64,000 nucleotides of DNA from Rhodococcus wratislaviensis (GCF_900455735.1 NZ_UAUI01000017.1:1-64000), one strand, 5' to 3'. Counted from the stretch's first letter, positions 21,056 through 31,095 are shown. Notes: generated by a model not told the origin, from the letters alone. A program made the numbers and translations.

Positions 21056-21799
21056 TCAGCCCGGCAGCCGGGACGCGGCCGACGTGTCGAGCAGCCACCG
21101 GGTGGCCGACAGTCCGCGCGCCCCGGATGCCGGGATCTCGACGGGCGGAGCGCCCGCGATCGCGGCGGCCACGGCCTCGGCCTTGGCGTCGCCCGCCACG
21201 ACGAGCCACACCTCGTCGGCGTGCCGGACAGCGGGCAGGGTCAGCGTGACCCGCACCGGCGGCGGCTTGGGGGAGTCCGTCACCGCGACGACGAACCGGT
21301 GCTCCTCGCGTACCGCGTCGGTGTCGGGGAACAGCGAATTGACGTGTCCCTCACCGCCCATGCCGAGCAGGTGGACATCGAAGACCGGAACCTGCTTGCC
21401 GTCGGCGTGGGCCCCGAGCACCTGCGCGTACGCGACGGCAGCCGCCTCCGGATCGTTCTCGTAGATGCCGTCGGCGACGGGCATGGTGTGCACCCGGTCG
21501 GGGTCGACGTCGACGTGGTCGAGCAGTGCGGCCCGCGCCTGCACGTCGTTGCGTTCCGGGTCGCCGGCCGGCAGGAAGCGCTCGTCACCCCAGTAGATGT
21601 CGATCGCGCGCCAGTCGATGTCGCCTGGGTTCTCCCGCACCTTCTCGAGCAGCCCGATCCCGGTGCCGCCTCCGGTGAGGACCACCGACGCCGTACCACG
21701 GTCCTTCTGGGCGGCGACGACGGTGGCGACGAACCGCTCCGCGGCCCTCGTCACCAGCGTGTCGGTGTCGGGGTGGACTTCTACATGGATGTCACTCAT
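21056..21799 (-). CDS. pgl: 6-phosphogluconolactonase
   Basis: Hydrolyses 6-phosphogluconolactone, the second step of the oxidative pentose phosphate pathway. Length is 247 aa (DevB/SOL type). Seen are VVLTGGGTGIGLLEKV, IYWGDERFLPAGDPERND, LLGMGGEGHVNSLFPDT and the C-terminal VWLVVAGDAKAEAVAAAI. It overlaps the opcA stop by 8 nt and is the last gene of the minus-strand pentose phosphate operon. Confidence 0.95.
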   Translation of the reverse strand: MSDIHVEVHPDTDTLVTRAAERFVATVVAAQKDRGTASVVLTGGGTGIGLLEKVRENPGDIDWRAIDIYWGDERFLPAGDPERNDVQARAALLDHVDVDPDRVHTMPVADGIYENDPEAAAVAYAQVLGAHADGKQVPVFDVHLLGMGGEGHVNSLFPDTDAVREEHRFVVAVTDSPKPPPVRVTLTLPAVRHADEVWLVVAGDAKAEAVAAAIAGAPPVEIPASGARGLSATRWLLDTSAASRLPG

Positions 21800-22703
21800 A
21801 GGTCACCTTCGTCAGCCCGGCGAGTGCGGTCTCGTAGACCTCGTCGGCGTCGAGCCTGCGTAGTTCTTCGGCCAGGCACTCGCTCGTTTCCCGCCTGCGG
21901 AGCGCGACCCGCGCATCGGGTTTGCCGGTACGTGTCAGCGTCGCCGTGGTGCCGGTCTGGGGGCGGCTGATGGTCAGAGCACCACCGTCGGCGAAGTTGA
22001 TCTCCACGAACAGCGGGCCGACCCGCCGGGTGACGGGGACGTCGACGCGGCTCGCCAACCACCCCGCGATCATGTCGACGGCGGGCTCGTCCACCAGCCC
22101 GGACACCACAGCGGACGTGATCGGCGAGTGCGGCGGCTGATCGACGGCCGAGGTCAGGAGCGCACGCCAGTAGGTGATGCGACTCCAGGCCAGGTCCGAG
22201 TCACCGGACGAGTACGACGCGAGGCGGCTCTTGATCTCGGCGGCCGGATCCGCGCGATCGGTCGCGTCGGTGATGCGGCGGATCGCCAGCTTGCCCACCG
22301 GGTCCTCGGCGGGGACCTCCGGGGCCGTCTCCGGCCACCACACGACGACGGGAGTGTCGGGGAGGAGGAACGGCACCACCACGCTGCTCTCGTGGTCGGC
22401 GAGTTCGCCGAACAGGCGGAGCACGACGACCTCCGACGCACCGGCGTCGCCGCCGACGCGGATCTGCGCGTCCAGGCGGGGTTCCGCGTCACGGGACCCC
22501 CAGGCGACGACGATGACGCGGCACGGATGCTCCCGGCTCGCCTCGTTGGCGGCGTCGATGATGTCCTCCGAGTACTCACTGTCGCGGGTGCATACCACCA
22601 GCGTGAGGACTCGTCCCAGGGTCACTGCGCCGCCGGTCTTGCGCACCTCCACCAGTTTCTTGTTGACCTGTCCGGTGGTGGTCGCGGGAATGTCGATGAT
22701 CAT
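21792..22703 (-). CDS. opcA: Glucose-6-phosphate dehydrogenase assembly protein OpcA
   Basis: OpcA of 303 aa; in cyanobacteria and actinobacteria it activates or assembles glucose-6-phosphate dehydrogenase. It begins MIIDIPATTTGQVNKKLVEV; conserved segments are TLVVCTRDSEYSEDIIDAAN, VVVPFLLPDTPVVVWWP and RITYWRALLTSAVD. Its ATG abuts the zwf stop with no spacing, consistent with equimolar expression with Zwf. No transmembrane segment or catalytic motif is visible. Confidence 0.93.
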   Translation of the reverse strand: MIIDIPATTTGQVNKKLVEVRKTGGAVTLGRVLTLVVCTRDSEYSEDIIDAANEASREHPCRVIVVAWGSRDAEPRLDAQIRVGGDAGASEVVVLRLFGELADHESSVVVPFLLPDTPVVVWWPETAPEVPAEDPVGKLAIRRITDATDRADPAAEIKSRLASYSSGDSDLAWSRITYWRALLTSAVDQPPHSPITSAVVSGLVDEPAVDMIAGWLASRVDVPVTRRVGPLFVEINFADGGALTISRPQTGTTATLTRTGKPDARVALRRRETSECLAEELRRLDADEVYETALAGLTKVTYE

Positions 22704-24248
22704 CTACGGCCTTCTCCATTCGCGACCGGTACGGTGCATCATTTCGTCTGCCGACGGCGGGCCCCACGTGCCGGCCTCGTACGGTTCCGGCCTGCCGCCC
22801 GCAGCCCAGTGCCCGAGCGCGGGGTCGAGGATCTCCCAGGACAGTTCGACCTCGGCGTTCACGGGGAACAGCGAGGGCTCACCGAGGAGTACGTCGAGGA
22901 TGAGGCGCTCGTACGCCTCGGGCGACGACTCCGTGAACGCCTGACCGTAGCTGAAGTCCATGTTGACGTCGCGGACTTCCATGCTCGACCCCGGCACCTT
23001 GGACCCGAACCGCATGGTCACACCCTCGTCCGGCTGCACCCGGATGACGAGGGCGTTCTGCCCCAGTTCCTCGGTCATCGTCTGATCGAACGGCAGATGC
23101 GGTGCGCGCTTGAAGATCACGGCGATCTCGGTGACCCGGCGGCCGAGCCGCTTCCCGGTGCGGAGGTAGAACGGCACCCCCGCCCAGCGGCGGGTGTCGA
23201 CCTCGAGGGTGATGGCCGCGAACGTCTCCGTGGTGGAGTCCTTCGAGAACCCTTCCTCCTCCAGCAGTCCGACCACCCGGGTACCGCCCTGCCAGCCGCC
23301 CGCGTACTGGCCGCGTGCCGTGGTCTCGTCGAGCGGCTGGGCGAGCCTGGTGGCGGAGAGCACCTTGATCTTCTCCGCCTGCAACTCGGACGGTTCGAAG
23401 CTGATCGGCTCCTCCATCGCGGTGAATGCGAGAAGTTGCAGCAGATGATTCTGGATGACGTCGCGCGCCGCCCCGATGCCGTCGTAATACCCGGCGCGTC
23501 CACCGAGACCGATGTCCTCGGCCATGGTGATCTGGACGTGATCCACGTAGTGGGCGTTCCAGATCGGATCGAACAACTGGTTCGCGAAGCGCAACGCCAG
23601 AATGTTCTGGACGGTCTCCTTGCCGAGGTAATGGTCGATCCGGAAGACCGTGTCCTCCGGGAAGACCTCGTTCACGACCGCGTTGAGCTCGCGTGCGCTC
23701 TCGAGGTCGTGACCGAACGGCTTCTCGATGACCACCCGGCGCCACTGGTCGTCGTTCGACTGCGCGAGACCGGCCTCGGACAGCTGCTTCAGGACCACCG
23801 GGAACGCGTCCGGCGGAATCGCGAGATAGAACCCGTGATTGCCGCCGGTCCCGCGTTCGCGTTCGAGCGTCCCGAGAGTGTTGGCCAGTTCCTGGAAGGC
23901 GGCCGGGTCGTCGAAGCTGCCCTTGACGAAACGCAGGCCCTCCGACAGTCGCTCCCAGACGTCCTCCCGGAACGGGGTGCGGGAATGGTCGCGCACGGCA
24001 TCGTGGACGATCTTGCCGAAGTCCTCGTCCGACCAATCCCTGCGGGCGAACCCGACGAGAGCGAACCCGGGCGGCAGAAGACCACGATTGGCCAGATCGT
24101 AGATGGCGGGCATCAACTTGCGCCGGGCCAGGTCGCCGGTGACACCGAAGATCACCAGCGCACACGGCCCGGCGATGCGTGGTAGGCGCTTGTCCCTACC
24201 GTCGCGGAGTGGATTGACCCAATCGTCTGACGCTGCGGGCTCGCTCAC
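22704..24248 (-). CDS. zwf: Glucose-6-phosphate 1-dehydrogenase
   Basis: Oxidises glucose 6-phosphate to the lactone with NADP. Length is 514 aa. The coenzyme motif FGVTGDLARRKLMPAIY is near residue 33; the substrate and catalytic motif RIDHYLGKETVQN and VVIEKPFGHDLESA are intact. The C-terminal substrate-domain segments FYLRTGKRLGRRVTEI and LILDVLLGEPSLFP match the family. Start GTG lies 3 nt after the tal stop. With tkt, tal, opcA and pgl it forms the pentose phosphate operon. Confidence 0.97.
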   Translation of the reverse strand: MSEPAASDDWVNPLRDGRDKRLPRIAGPCALVIFGVTGDLARRKLMPAIYDLANRGLLPPGFALVGFARRDWSDEDFGKIVHDAVRDHSRTPFREDVWERLSEGLRFVKGSFDDPAAFQELANTLGTLERERGTGGNHGFYLAIPPDAFPVVLKQLSEAGLAQSNDDQWRRVVIEKPFGHDLESARELNAVVNEVFPEDTVFRIDHYLGKETVQNILALRFANQLFDPIWNAHYVDHVQITMAEDIGLGGRAGYYDGIGAARDVIQNHLLQLLAFTAMEEPISFEPSELQAEKIKVLSATRLAQPLDETTARGQYAGGWQGGTRVVGLLEEEGFSKDSTTETFAAITLEVDTRRWAGVPFYLRTGKRLGRRVTEIAVIFKRAPHLPFDQTMTEELGQNALVIRVQPDEGVTMRFGSKVPGSSMEVRDVNMDFSYGQAFTESSPEAYERLILDVLLGEPSLFPVNAEVELSWEILDPALGHWAAGGRPEPYEAGTWGPPSADEMMHRTGREWRRP

Positions 24249-24251
24249 GTA

Positions 24252-25376
24252 TCAGCTCTTCTGCCCTGCTGCGCGCAGCTGCTCCGCGGTGGCCTCCAGG
24301 AGCTCGGTCCAGGACACCTCGAACTTGTCGACGCCCTCGTCCTCGAGGACCTTGAACACGTCGGTGAGGTCGATGCCGACGGCGCTGAGCTTGTCGAACA
24401 CCTCCTGCGACTCGACCGCGGTGCCGGACACCGTGTCGCCGGCGACCTCACCGTGATCGGCGAACGCGTCGAGAGTCTTCTCCGGCATCGTGTTCACGGT
24501 GTTCGGAGCCACCAGTTCGGCGACGTACAGAGTGTCGGGGTAATCGGGGTTCTTGACTCCCGTCGACGCCCAGAGCGCGCGCTGCGGGCGCGCACCGTCG
24601 GACAGCAGACCCTGGAACCGCGGCTGCACCTCGAAAATCTGCTGGTACGCGGCGTACGCCAGGCGGGCGTTGGCGACGGCGGCCTGGCCGCGCAGCTCCA
24701 GCGCCTCGGGGGTGCCGATCTTGTCGAGCCGCTTGTCGATCTCCGTGTCGACACGGGAGACGAAGAACGAGGCCACCGAGTGGATGCGGGACAGGTCGTG
24801 ACCGGCCGCCTTCGCCGCCTCGAGGCCGTCCAGGTACGCGCCCATGACGAGTTCGTAGCGCTCCACCGAGAAGATCAGCGTGACGTTGACGCTGATCCCC
24901 TCACCGAGCACCTTGGCGATGGCCGGGATACCGGCCTCGGTGGCCGGAATCTTGATGAACAGGTTGGGGCGGTCGACGATCTTCCACAGTTCGACGGCCT
25001 GCGCGACCGTCTTGTCGGCGTCGTGCGCGAGGCGCGGGTCGACCTCGATGGACACCCGGCCGTCGACGCCGTGGCTCGCCTCGAACTGCGGGGCGAGAAC
25101 GTCGCAGGCGGCGCGCACGTCGTCGGTGGTCACCGTGCGGATGGTGGCCTCGACGTCGGCACCGCGCTCGGCGAGCTCCCGGACCTGTGCGTCGTAGACG
25201 TGGCCCTTGCTGAGTGCGGCCTGGAAGATCGACGGGTTGGTGGTGACACCGACGACGGACTTGGTCGCGACGAGCTCGGCGAGGTTGCCGGACTCGATGC
25301 GGTCACGGGAGAGGTCGTCGAGCCACACCGACACGCCTGCTTCGGAGAGCTTCTGGAGGTTGGGGTTCTGAGTCAT
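24252..25376 (-). CDS. tal: Transaldolase
   Basis: Transfers a dihydroxyacetone unit between sugar phosphates in the non-oxidative pentose phosphate pathway. Length is 374 aa, the longer actinobacterial and cyanobacterial type. Seen are [32 protein letters not shown], the Schiff-base lysine in [16 protein letters not shown], and [22 protein letters not shown]-terminal extension (about 335-374) is helical. It lies 6 nt after tkt. Confidence 0.96.
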   Translation of the reverse strand: MTQNPNLQKLSEAGVSVWLDDLSRDRIESGNLAELVATKSVVGVTTNPSIFQAALSKGHVYDAQVRELAERGADVEATIRTVTTDDVRAACDVLAPQFEASHGVDGRVSIEVDPRLAHDADKTVAQAVELWKIVDRPNLFIKIPATEAGIPAIAKVLGEGISVNVTLIFSVERYELVMGAYLDGLEAAKAAGHDLSRIHSVASFFVSRVDTEIDKRLDKIGTPEALELRGQAAVANARLAYAAYQQIFEVQPRFQGLLSDGARPQRALWASTGVKNPDYPDTLYVAELVAPNTVNTMPEKTLDAFADHGEVAGDTVSGTAVESQEVFDKLSAVGIDLTDVFKVLEDEGVDKFEVSWTELLEATAEQLRAAGQKS

Positions 25377-25382
25377 GGCGGT

Positions 25383-27491
25383 CTATCCCTTCACGCGTGC
25401 GAGTGAGCGCTGTGCGGCGGCGGTGACCGCTTCGGCGGTGAAACCGAACTCGCGGAACAGGGTCTTGTAGTCGGCGGAGGCGCCGAAGTGCTCGATGGAG
25501 ACGATTTCGCCCGCGTCGCCGACGAAGCGGTACCAGGGCATGGAGATGCCGGCTTCGACGGAGACCCGTGCCTTGACCGTCGGGGGGAGGACGCCGTCGC
25601 GGTAGGCCTGGTCCTGGGCGTCGAACCATTCGACGCAGGGCATGGACACGACCCGGGTGGGGATGCCGTCGGCCTCGAGGGTCTCGCGGGCGGCGACGGC
25701 GAGTTGCAGCTCGGATCCGGTGCCGATGAGCACGACCTCCGGTGCCCCGGTGGAGGCGTCGGCGAGGACGTAGCCGCCGCGGGAGACACCCTCGTAGCTG
25801 GTGCCCTCGAGGACGGGGAGGTCCTGGCGGGTCAGGGCGAGGCCGGCGGGAGCGCGGGTGGCCTCGTCGGCGCCCTTCTCGAGGACGGCGCGCCAGGCGT
25901 GGGCGGTCTCGTTGGCGTCGCCGGGCCGCACGACGTACAGGCCGGGGATCGCGCGCAGCGCGGCGAGGTGCTCGATCGGCTGGTGGGTGGGCCCGTCCTC
26001 GCCGAGTCCGATGGAGTCGTGCGTCCACACGTAGGTGACCGGGGTCTTCATGATCGCGGCGAGTCGCACGGCGGGACGCATGTAGTCGCTGAAGACGAGG
26101 AAGGTGCCGCCGTACGGGCGGGTCGGTCCGTGCAGCGCGATGCCGTTGAGGATCGAGCCCATGGCGTGTTCGCGGACCCCGAAGTGCAGGGTGCGGCCGT
26201 AGGGCTGGGCCGTCCACATCCGGGTGGAGATGGCTTCGGGACCGAACGAGTCGGCGCCCTTGATGGTGGTGTTGTTGCTCTCGGCGAGGTCGGCGGAGCC
26301 GCCCCACAGTTCGGGGAGCACCGGTCCGACGGCGTTGAGAACGGCGGCGGACGCCTTGCGGGTCGCGACGCCCTTGGGATCGGGCTCCCAGGTGGGGAGG
26401 ACGTCGGCCCAGCCGGCGGGAAGGTCGCGGCCGATCAGACGGTCGAGGAGCTTCTTGCCCTCGGGGGCGCGCTGCGTCCACTCGTCGTACTGGGCCTGCC
26501 ATTCCTTGTGTGCCTGCGCGCCGCGCTCGACGACCTTGCGGGTGTGGGCGATGACCTCGTCGGCGACCTCGAACGTCTTGTCCGGATCGAAGCCGAGAGC
26601 CTTCTTCACGGCCGCGACCTCGTCGGCGCCGAGGGCGGCGCCGTGCGCCGCGCCCGTGTTCATCTTGGTCGGTGCGGGGAAACCGATGATCGTGCGGAGC
26701 AGGATCAGCGACGGCTTGTCGGTGACCTCGCGGGCCTTGTTCAGGGCCTCTTCGATGGCGACGACGTTCTCGCCGCCCTCGACGATCTGCACGTGCCAGC
26801 CGTACGCCTCGTAGCGGGCGGCGGTGTCCTCGGACAGCGCGATGGCGGTGTCGTCCTCGATGGAGATCTTGTTGTCGTCGTAGATCAGGGTGAGGTTGCC
26901 GAGCTGCTGGACACCCGCGATGGAGGAGGCCTCGGAGGTGACGCCTTCCTCGATGTCGCCGTCGGAGGCGATGACGTAGATGTGGTGGTCGAACGGGCTG
27001 TCGCCGAGGGCGGGCTCAGGGTCGAAGAGGCCGCGTTCGCGGCGGGCGGCCATCGCCATGCCCACGGCGGAGGCGAGGCCCTGACCGAGCGGCCCGGTGG
27101 TGATCTCGACACCGCGGGTGTGGCCGTGTTCGGGGTGGCCGGGGGTCTTCGAGCCCCACGTGCGCAGCGCCTCCAGGTCGTCGAGTTCGAGACCGTAGCC
27201 GGCGAGGTACAGCTGGATGTACAGGGTGAGGCTGGAGTGCCCGCAGGACAGGACGAACCGGTCGCGACCGATCCAGTCGGCGTCGGTGGGGTCGTGGCGC
27301 ATGACGCGCTGGAAGAGGGTGTAGGCGAGGGGGGCGAGGCTCATGGCCGTGCCGGGGTGACCGTTACCCACCTTCTGCACCGCGTCCGCGGCGAGCACCC
27401 GGATGGTGTCGACGGCCTTGGTGTCCAGTTCGGTCCAGTCGGCGGGGTGAACCGGTTGCGTGAGGACGTGGATGTCGTCTGTGATCGACAC
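25383..27491 (-). CDS. tkt: Transketolase
   Basis: Thiamine-diphosphate enzyme moving two-carbon units between sugar phosphates. Length is 702 aa. The N-terminal TPP domain has VGNGHPGTAMSLAPLAYTLF and the GDG-NN type motif IASDGDIEEGVTSEA ... LIYDDNKIS. The pyrimidine domain has FGVREHAMGSILNGIALHG and TYVWTHDSIGLGEDGPTHQP, with the catalytic Glu in REHAM. The GTG has AGGAG 11 nt upstream. It is the first gene of tkt-tal-zwf-opcA-pgl and is divergent from ctaB. Confidence 0.97.
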   Translation of the reverse strand: MSITDDIHVLTQPVHPADWTELDTKAVDTIRVLAADAVQKVGNGHPGTAMSLAPLAYTLFQRVMRHDPTDADWIGRDRFVLSCGHSSLTLYIQLYLAGYGLELDDLEALRTWGSKTPGHPEHGHTRGVEITTGPLGQGLASAVGMAMAARRERGLFDPEPALGDSPFDHHIYVIASDGDIEEGVTSEASSIAGVQQLGNLTLIYDDNKISIEDDTAIALSEDTAARYEAYGWHVQIVEGGENVVAIEEALNKAREVTDKPSLILLRTIIGFPAPTKMNTGAAHGAALGADEVAAVKKALGFDPDKTFEVADEVIAHTRKVVERGAQAHKEWQAQYDEWTQRAPEGKKLLDRLIGRDLPAGWADVLPTWEPDPKGVATRKASAAVLNAVGPVLPELWGGSADLAESNNTTIKGADSFGPEAISTRMWTAQPYGRTLHFGVREHAMGSILNGIALHGPTRPYGGTFLVFSDYMRPAVRLAAIMKTPVTYVWTHDSIGLGEDGPTHQPIEHLAALRAIPGLYVVRPGDANETAHAWRAVLEKGADEATRAPAGLALTRQDLPVLEGTSYEGVSRGGYVLADASTGAPEVVLIGTGSELQLAVAARETLEADGIPTRVVSMPCVEWFDAQDQAYRDGVLPPTVKARVSVEAGISMPWYRFVGDAGEIVSIEHFGASADYKTLFREFGFTAEAVTAAAQRSLARVKG

Positions 27492-27707
27492 GGGCAGAAG
27501 TCTCCTGACATGGGTGAACGTGGAGCCTGAGGATGCGTGGGCCTCTTGTGCGACTCCAGCCTAGTGTGCGGTCGTATCCGGGTCGATTCGGTTCGCGCAT
27601 TACGGCGGTCTACCATCGTTTGTAGTAGACGGCCGGCCGTCGCGAACGACTTCGGGAGCAGGCGGCGGCATTCGGATGTGGAATTACGCGTGGTGCGAGG
27701 AGAGAAC
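27492..27707. promoter_or_regulatory. Divergent promoter region between tkt and ctaB
   Basis: Candidate -10 boxes are TAGGCT on the minus strand (27558-27563, for tkt) and TACCAT on the plus strand (27611-27616, for ctaB). A short dyad CTAC...GTAG lies near 27610-27628. No regulator site is recognised. Confidence 0.4.
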
Positions 27708-28691
27708 GTGCGGACAGGGCATCAGCCGAGCGGACACGGCTTCGGCAGCCCCAGCCCCGCCCCCCGCGCGACCGACACCGGTACGGTGCTGGGTCGCGTC
27801 ACGGGCAAGGTCCTGGCCTACATCGCATTGACCAAGCCGCGGGTGATCGAGCTGCTGCTGGTCGCCACCATCCCGGCGATGCTGCTGGCAGATCGCGGCA
27901 ATGTAGACATCCTGCTGATCCTCAGCACGCTGTTCGGCGGGTGGATGGGCGCCGCGAGCGCGAACTCCCTCAACTGCGTCGTCGACGCCGACATCGACAA
28001 GGTCATGAAACGCACCGCCCGCCGGCCGCTGGCCCGCGACGCGGTGCCCACGTCCCACGCGTTCGTGTTCGGCATGACTCTCGGTGTCGCGTCGTTCCTC
28101 TGGCTGTGGTGGCGCGCCAACCTGCTCGCCGGCTGCCTGGTCGTCCTGACCATCGCGTTCTACGTACTCGTGTACACAATGGTGCTCAAGCGCCGGACCT
28201 GGCAGAACGTCGTCTGGGGCGGCGCCGCGGGCTGCATGCCCGTCATGGTCGGCTGGTCGGCGGTCACCGGGTCGCTGAGCTGGCAGCCCATCGTGCTGTT
28301 CCTGGTCATCTTCTTCTGGACGCCGCCGCACACGTGGGCCCTCGCCATGCGCTACAAGGAGGACTACAAGGCGGCCGGTGTCCCGATGCTGCCGGTGATC
28401 GCCACCGAGGAGCACGTCACCAAGCAGATCCTGCTGTACAGCTGGGCGATGGTGATCACGTCCCTCGTGCTCGTCCCCGCCGCGGGTGTCGTCTATGCCG
28501 CCGTGACCCTCGTGGCCGGTGCCTGGTTCCTGCTGATGGCCCATCAGCTGTACCGCAGCGTCCGCGGCGGAGCGGCCGTGAAACCGCTCCGCCTGTTCCT
28601 GCAGTCCAACAACTATCTGGCCATCGTCTTCGTGGGACTCGCCGTCGACTCCGTGCTGGGACTGCAGACCGTGGCCGGCCTGCTGAGCTGA
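27708..28691 (+). CDS. ctaB: Heme O synthase (protoheme IX farnesyltransferase)
   Basis: Attaches a farnesyl group to heme B to form heme O for cytochrome oxidase. Length is 327 aa; an integral membrane protein of the UbiA family with about eight or nine helices. The prenyl-diphosphate motif is in [20 protein letters not shown], and the second conserved loop is [17 protein letters not shown]. The start GTG is chosen because GAGGAGAG lies just upstream; longer in-frame versions lack a ribosome binding site and run into the divergent promoter region. CtaA, encoded nearby on the other strand, uses its product. Confidence 0.95.
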   Translation: MRTGHQPSGHGFGSPSPAPRATDTGTVLGRVTGKVLAYIALTKPRVIELLLVATIPAMLLADRGNVDILLILSTLFGGWMGAASANSLNCVVDADIDKVMKRTARRPLARDAVPTSHAFVFGMTLGVASFLWLWWRANLLAGCLVVLTIAFYVLVYTMVLKRRTWQNVVWGGAAGCMPVMVGWSAVTGSLSWQPIVLFLVIFFWTPPHTWALAMRYKEDYKAAGVPMLPVIATEEHVTKQILLYSWAMVITSLVLVPAAGVVYAAVTLVAGAWFLLMAHQLYRSVRGGAAVKPLRLFLQSNNYLAIVFVGLAVDSVLGLQTVAGLLS

Positions 28692-28696
28692 CCTCC

Positions 28697-28718
28697 GCGT
28701 CACGGCCCGAGGTGACGC
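28697..28718. terminator. Weak terminator between ctaB and qor
   Basis: Seven-bp arms GCGTCAC/GTGACGC around an 8-nt loop lie in the 33-nt gap between the two convergent stops. Confidence 0.4.
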
Positions 28719-28724
28719 TCCGCG

Positions 28725-29690
28725 TCAGGGCACCAGCACGATCGAGCCCGTCGTCGCACGCGCCTCGAGGTCGCGGTGCGCGTCCTCGGCCCGTGCGAGC
28801 GGGTACTCCGCGCCCACCCGGACCGTCAGTGAACCGTCGGCCAGGGCGGAGAACACGTCTCCCGCCCGCCACGCCAGTTCCTCACGGTTTCGGACGTGGT
28901 GCGCGAGTGTGGGCCGGGTGAGGAACAGCGATCCGGCCGGGTTCAGCCGTTGTGGATCGAACGGCGGCACCGGGCCGCTCGCCGCACCGAACAACGCGAC
29001 CGTCCCCCGGATCCGCACCGACGCGAGACTGGCCTCGAACGTGGACGCGCCGACACCGTCGTAGGCGGCTGCGACGCCCTCGCCGTCGGTCAGCTCACGC
29101 ACCCGGGCGGCGATGTCGTCGTCGTATCGCAGCACCTCGTGTGCGCCGGCGTCACGGGACAATTGCTCCTTGGCGTCGGAGGACACCGTGGTGATCACCC
29201 GCGCGCCCAGCGTGGTCGCCATCTGGGTCAGCAGCAGGCCGACTCCGCCCGCTCCGGCGTGGACCAGGACGGTGTCGCCGGACTGGATCGGGTAGGTCGA
29301 GTGGGCCAGGTAGTGGGCCGTCATTCCCTGCAGCAGAGCGGAAGCGGCCTGCGGGGCGGGCACGGAGTCGGGGACGGCGATCGCCACCGCCGCGGGCACG
29401 ACCACCTTCTCGGCGTAACTGCCGGGGGCGGAGCACCAGGCCACCCGATCGCCGGGAGCGATACCGGTCACGTCGCCGCCGACGGCCTCCACGACCCCGG
29501 AACCCTCGTCTCCGGGGACGTAGGGGAGTGGCCGCGGGTACAGCCCCGTCCGGAAGTACGTGTCGATGAAGTTGATGCCGATCGCGTCGGTGCGAACCAG
29601 AAGATCCGTCGCTCCGATCTCGGGTTCGGGAACCTCTACGGGTTCGAGGACGTCGGGACCACCGAGACGGGAAACCTGTATAGCGCGCAT
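28725..29690 (-). CDS. qor: NADPH:quinone oxidoreductase, zinc-free MDR type
   Basis: Medium-chain reductase of 321 aa reducing quinones or similar acceptors with NADPH. The N-terminal GroES-like domain includes GINFIDTYFRTGLYPRPLPY and PGDEGSGVVEAVG; the Rossmann motif is VLVHAGAGGVGLLLTQMA; ALFGAASGPVPPFD follows. No zinc-ligand cysteines are present, as expected of the QOR class. I use the ATG giving MRAIQVSRLGG; an upstream in-frame start would add 18 untypical residues. It stands alone and is divergent from a small conserved gene. Confidence 0.92.
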   Translation of the reverse strand: MRAIQVSRLGGPDVLEPVEVPEPEIGATDLLVRTDAIGINFIDTYFRTGLYPRPLPYVPGDEGSGVVEAVGGDVTGIAPGDRVAWCSAPGSYAEKVVVPAAVAIAVPDSVPAPQAASALLQGMTAHYLAHSTYPIQSGDTVLVHAGAGGVGLLLTQMATTLGARVITTVSSDAKEQLSRDAGAHEVLRYDDDIAARVRELTDGEGVAAAYDGVGASTFEASLASVRIRGTVALFGAASGPVPPFDPQRLNPAGSLFLTRPTLAHHVRNREELAWRAGDVFSALADGSLTVRVGAEYPLARAEDAHRDLEARATTGSIVLVP

Positions 29691-29770
29691 GGTTTCAGTT
29701 CTACACGGCCAGTGCCGCCGCACCGAGCCTGGCGGGCGCGACACCGGTACCGCCCAGTATTCTCGGGGGC

Positions 29771-30136
29771 ATGAGTACCGATACCCATGCCGAACCGGCG
29801 CCCGCGAGCCCGGCGCCCTCGCTCCCGTCCCACACGGTCGACGCGATCAAGAAGTTCGTGGCCGAGCACGGCGGTTCCGCCAGTGCGGTCATCCAGCCGA
29901 TCGGACTCGCCGGCGTCCGCATCACGCTCGTCGGAGCCGACGGCATCCTCGGTGACCAGGTGGTCGAGGACCTCGCCACCGCGAACGCCGTCGTCGCATC
30001 CTTCGACGACGTCACCGTCTCGGAGTGGGACCGCGCGATCACCAGCATCGTCACGCCCCGCAAGGGCCACTTCCAGAAGATGGCCGGCTGGGTCGCGCGG
30101 CAGACGCGCTTCCCGAAGGCCCGCAACGAGCGCTAG
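29771..30136 (+). CDS. Conserved hypothetical protein (121 aa)
   Basis: Function unknown. A low-complexity Pro/Ala-rich start (1-25) is followed by a compact domain with AIKKFVAEHGGSASAVIQPI, VRITLVGADGILGDQVVEDL and VSEWDRAITSIVTPRK, then a basic end (ARQTRFPKARNER). No signal peptide, membrane helix or catalytic motif is visible. The ATG has GGGGG just upstream. A gene of this kind sits beside qor in mycobacteria too (position of Rv1455). Its TAG stop shares the bases CTAG with the stop of the convergent ctaA. Confidence 0.75.
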   Translation: MSTDTHAEPAPASPAPSLPSHTVDAIKKFVAEHGGSASAVIQPIGLAGVRITLVGADGILGDQVVEDLATANAVVASFDDVTVSEWDRAITSIVTPRKGHFQKMAGWVARQTRFPKARNER

Positions 30137-31095
30137 ACGCTCGCGGTGTCGGGCTGCGTGACGAACTCGCGGGTGCGTCCCGCAGCCCACACCGCCGCGG
30201 TGGCGGCGGTGCACAGCCCGGCTCCCGCGACGTGGAATGCCACGAGGACCGCGGGAACGTCGGTGAAGAACTGGACGAGTCCGATCAGCGCCTGCGCCAC
30301 CACCAGCGCGAGTAGTACCTGCACGCGTACCTTCACCGCGCGGGTGGCGCCCACGGCGTACAGGCCGAAGCACAGGCCGACCAGCAACGCCAGGTAGCCC
30401 ACCAGCAGCTGGGCATGCAGGTGCACGAGCGTGACGATCTCTACCTCGAGACGGGGAACCACGCGGTCGAGACTCTTGTCTCCCGCGTGCGGTCCGGCGC
30501 CCGTGACCAGCGTTCCGGCGGCGAGCACCCCGGCCAGCGCAACACCCGACAGCGCGGTGAGCCACCGCAGCGGGGCGGGGATCACGTCGATCGCCGGCGC
30601 GTCGTCGGGTTCGCAGATCTTCGCGTACATCACGGTCGCCAGCCACACCATCGCCATCGACGCGAGCAGGTGGACCGCGACCGTCCACCACAGCAGTCCG
30701 GTGAGCACCGTGACACCGCCGATGACGGCCTGCACGACGGTGCCGAGGGGCATCATCCACGCGTAGACGAGGACCTCTTTCCGGCGGCGGGCGCGGGTGA
30801 CCGCGAGGACGATCAGGGCCGCGGCGACAACGACGACGAACGTGAGCAACCGGTTGCCGAACTCGACCGCCTGATGGACGACGGCGACCTCGCCGTGCCC
30901 GACCGGCACGAAGCTGCCGGGGAAGCACTGCGGCCAGGTGGGGCATCCGAGGCCGGAGGCGGTCACCCGCACGACGGCCCCGGTGACGGCGATCCCGCCC
31001 TGCGTGAGGATCACCGCGAACGCGATGACACGCTGCACGGTCAGCGACGGAAGGGGAAGACGGTCTACCAGGCTCAGAAACCCGCGATACAGCAC
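30133..31095 (-). CDS. ctaA: Heme A synthase (CtaA/COX15)
   Basis: Oxidises the C8 methyl of heme O to a formyl group, giving heme A. Length is 320 aa with eight predicted transmembrane helices in two similar halves. Heme-ligand histidines are seen in VVHQAVEFGNRLL, TVAVHLLASMAMVW, LVHLHAQLLVGYLA and FHVAGAGLC. A pair of cysteines (GLGCPTWPQC) in the first outer loop matches the regulatory disulfide of Gram-positive CtaA. Start is GTG. It is the last gene of a minus-strand run headed by mptB. Confidence 0.93.
   Translation of the reverse strand: MLYRGFLSLVDRLPLPSLTVQRVIAFAVILTQGGIAVTGAVVRVTASGLGCPTWPQCFPGSFVPVGHGEVAVVHQAVEFGNRLLTFVVVVAAALIVLAVTRARRRKEVLVYAWMMPLGTVVQAVIGGVTVLTGLLWWTVAVHLLASMAMVWLATVMYAKICEPDDAPAIDVIPAPLRWLTALSGVALAGVLAAGTLVTGAGPHAGDKSLDRVVPRLEVEIVTLVHLHAQLLVGYLALLVGLCFGLYAVGATRAVKVRVQVLLALVVAQALIGLVQFFTDVPAVLVAFHVAGAGLCTAATAAVWAAGRTREFVTQPDTASV

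Noticed and set aside
25488-27530. Plus-strand frame of 680 codons opposite transketolase
   Set aside because: Composition is Gly/Asp/Val-rich antisense of tkt, with no domain seen; tkt is certain.
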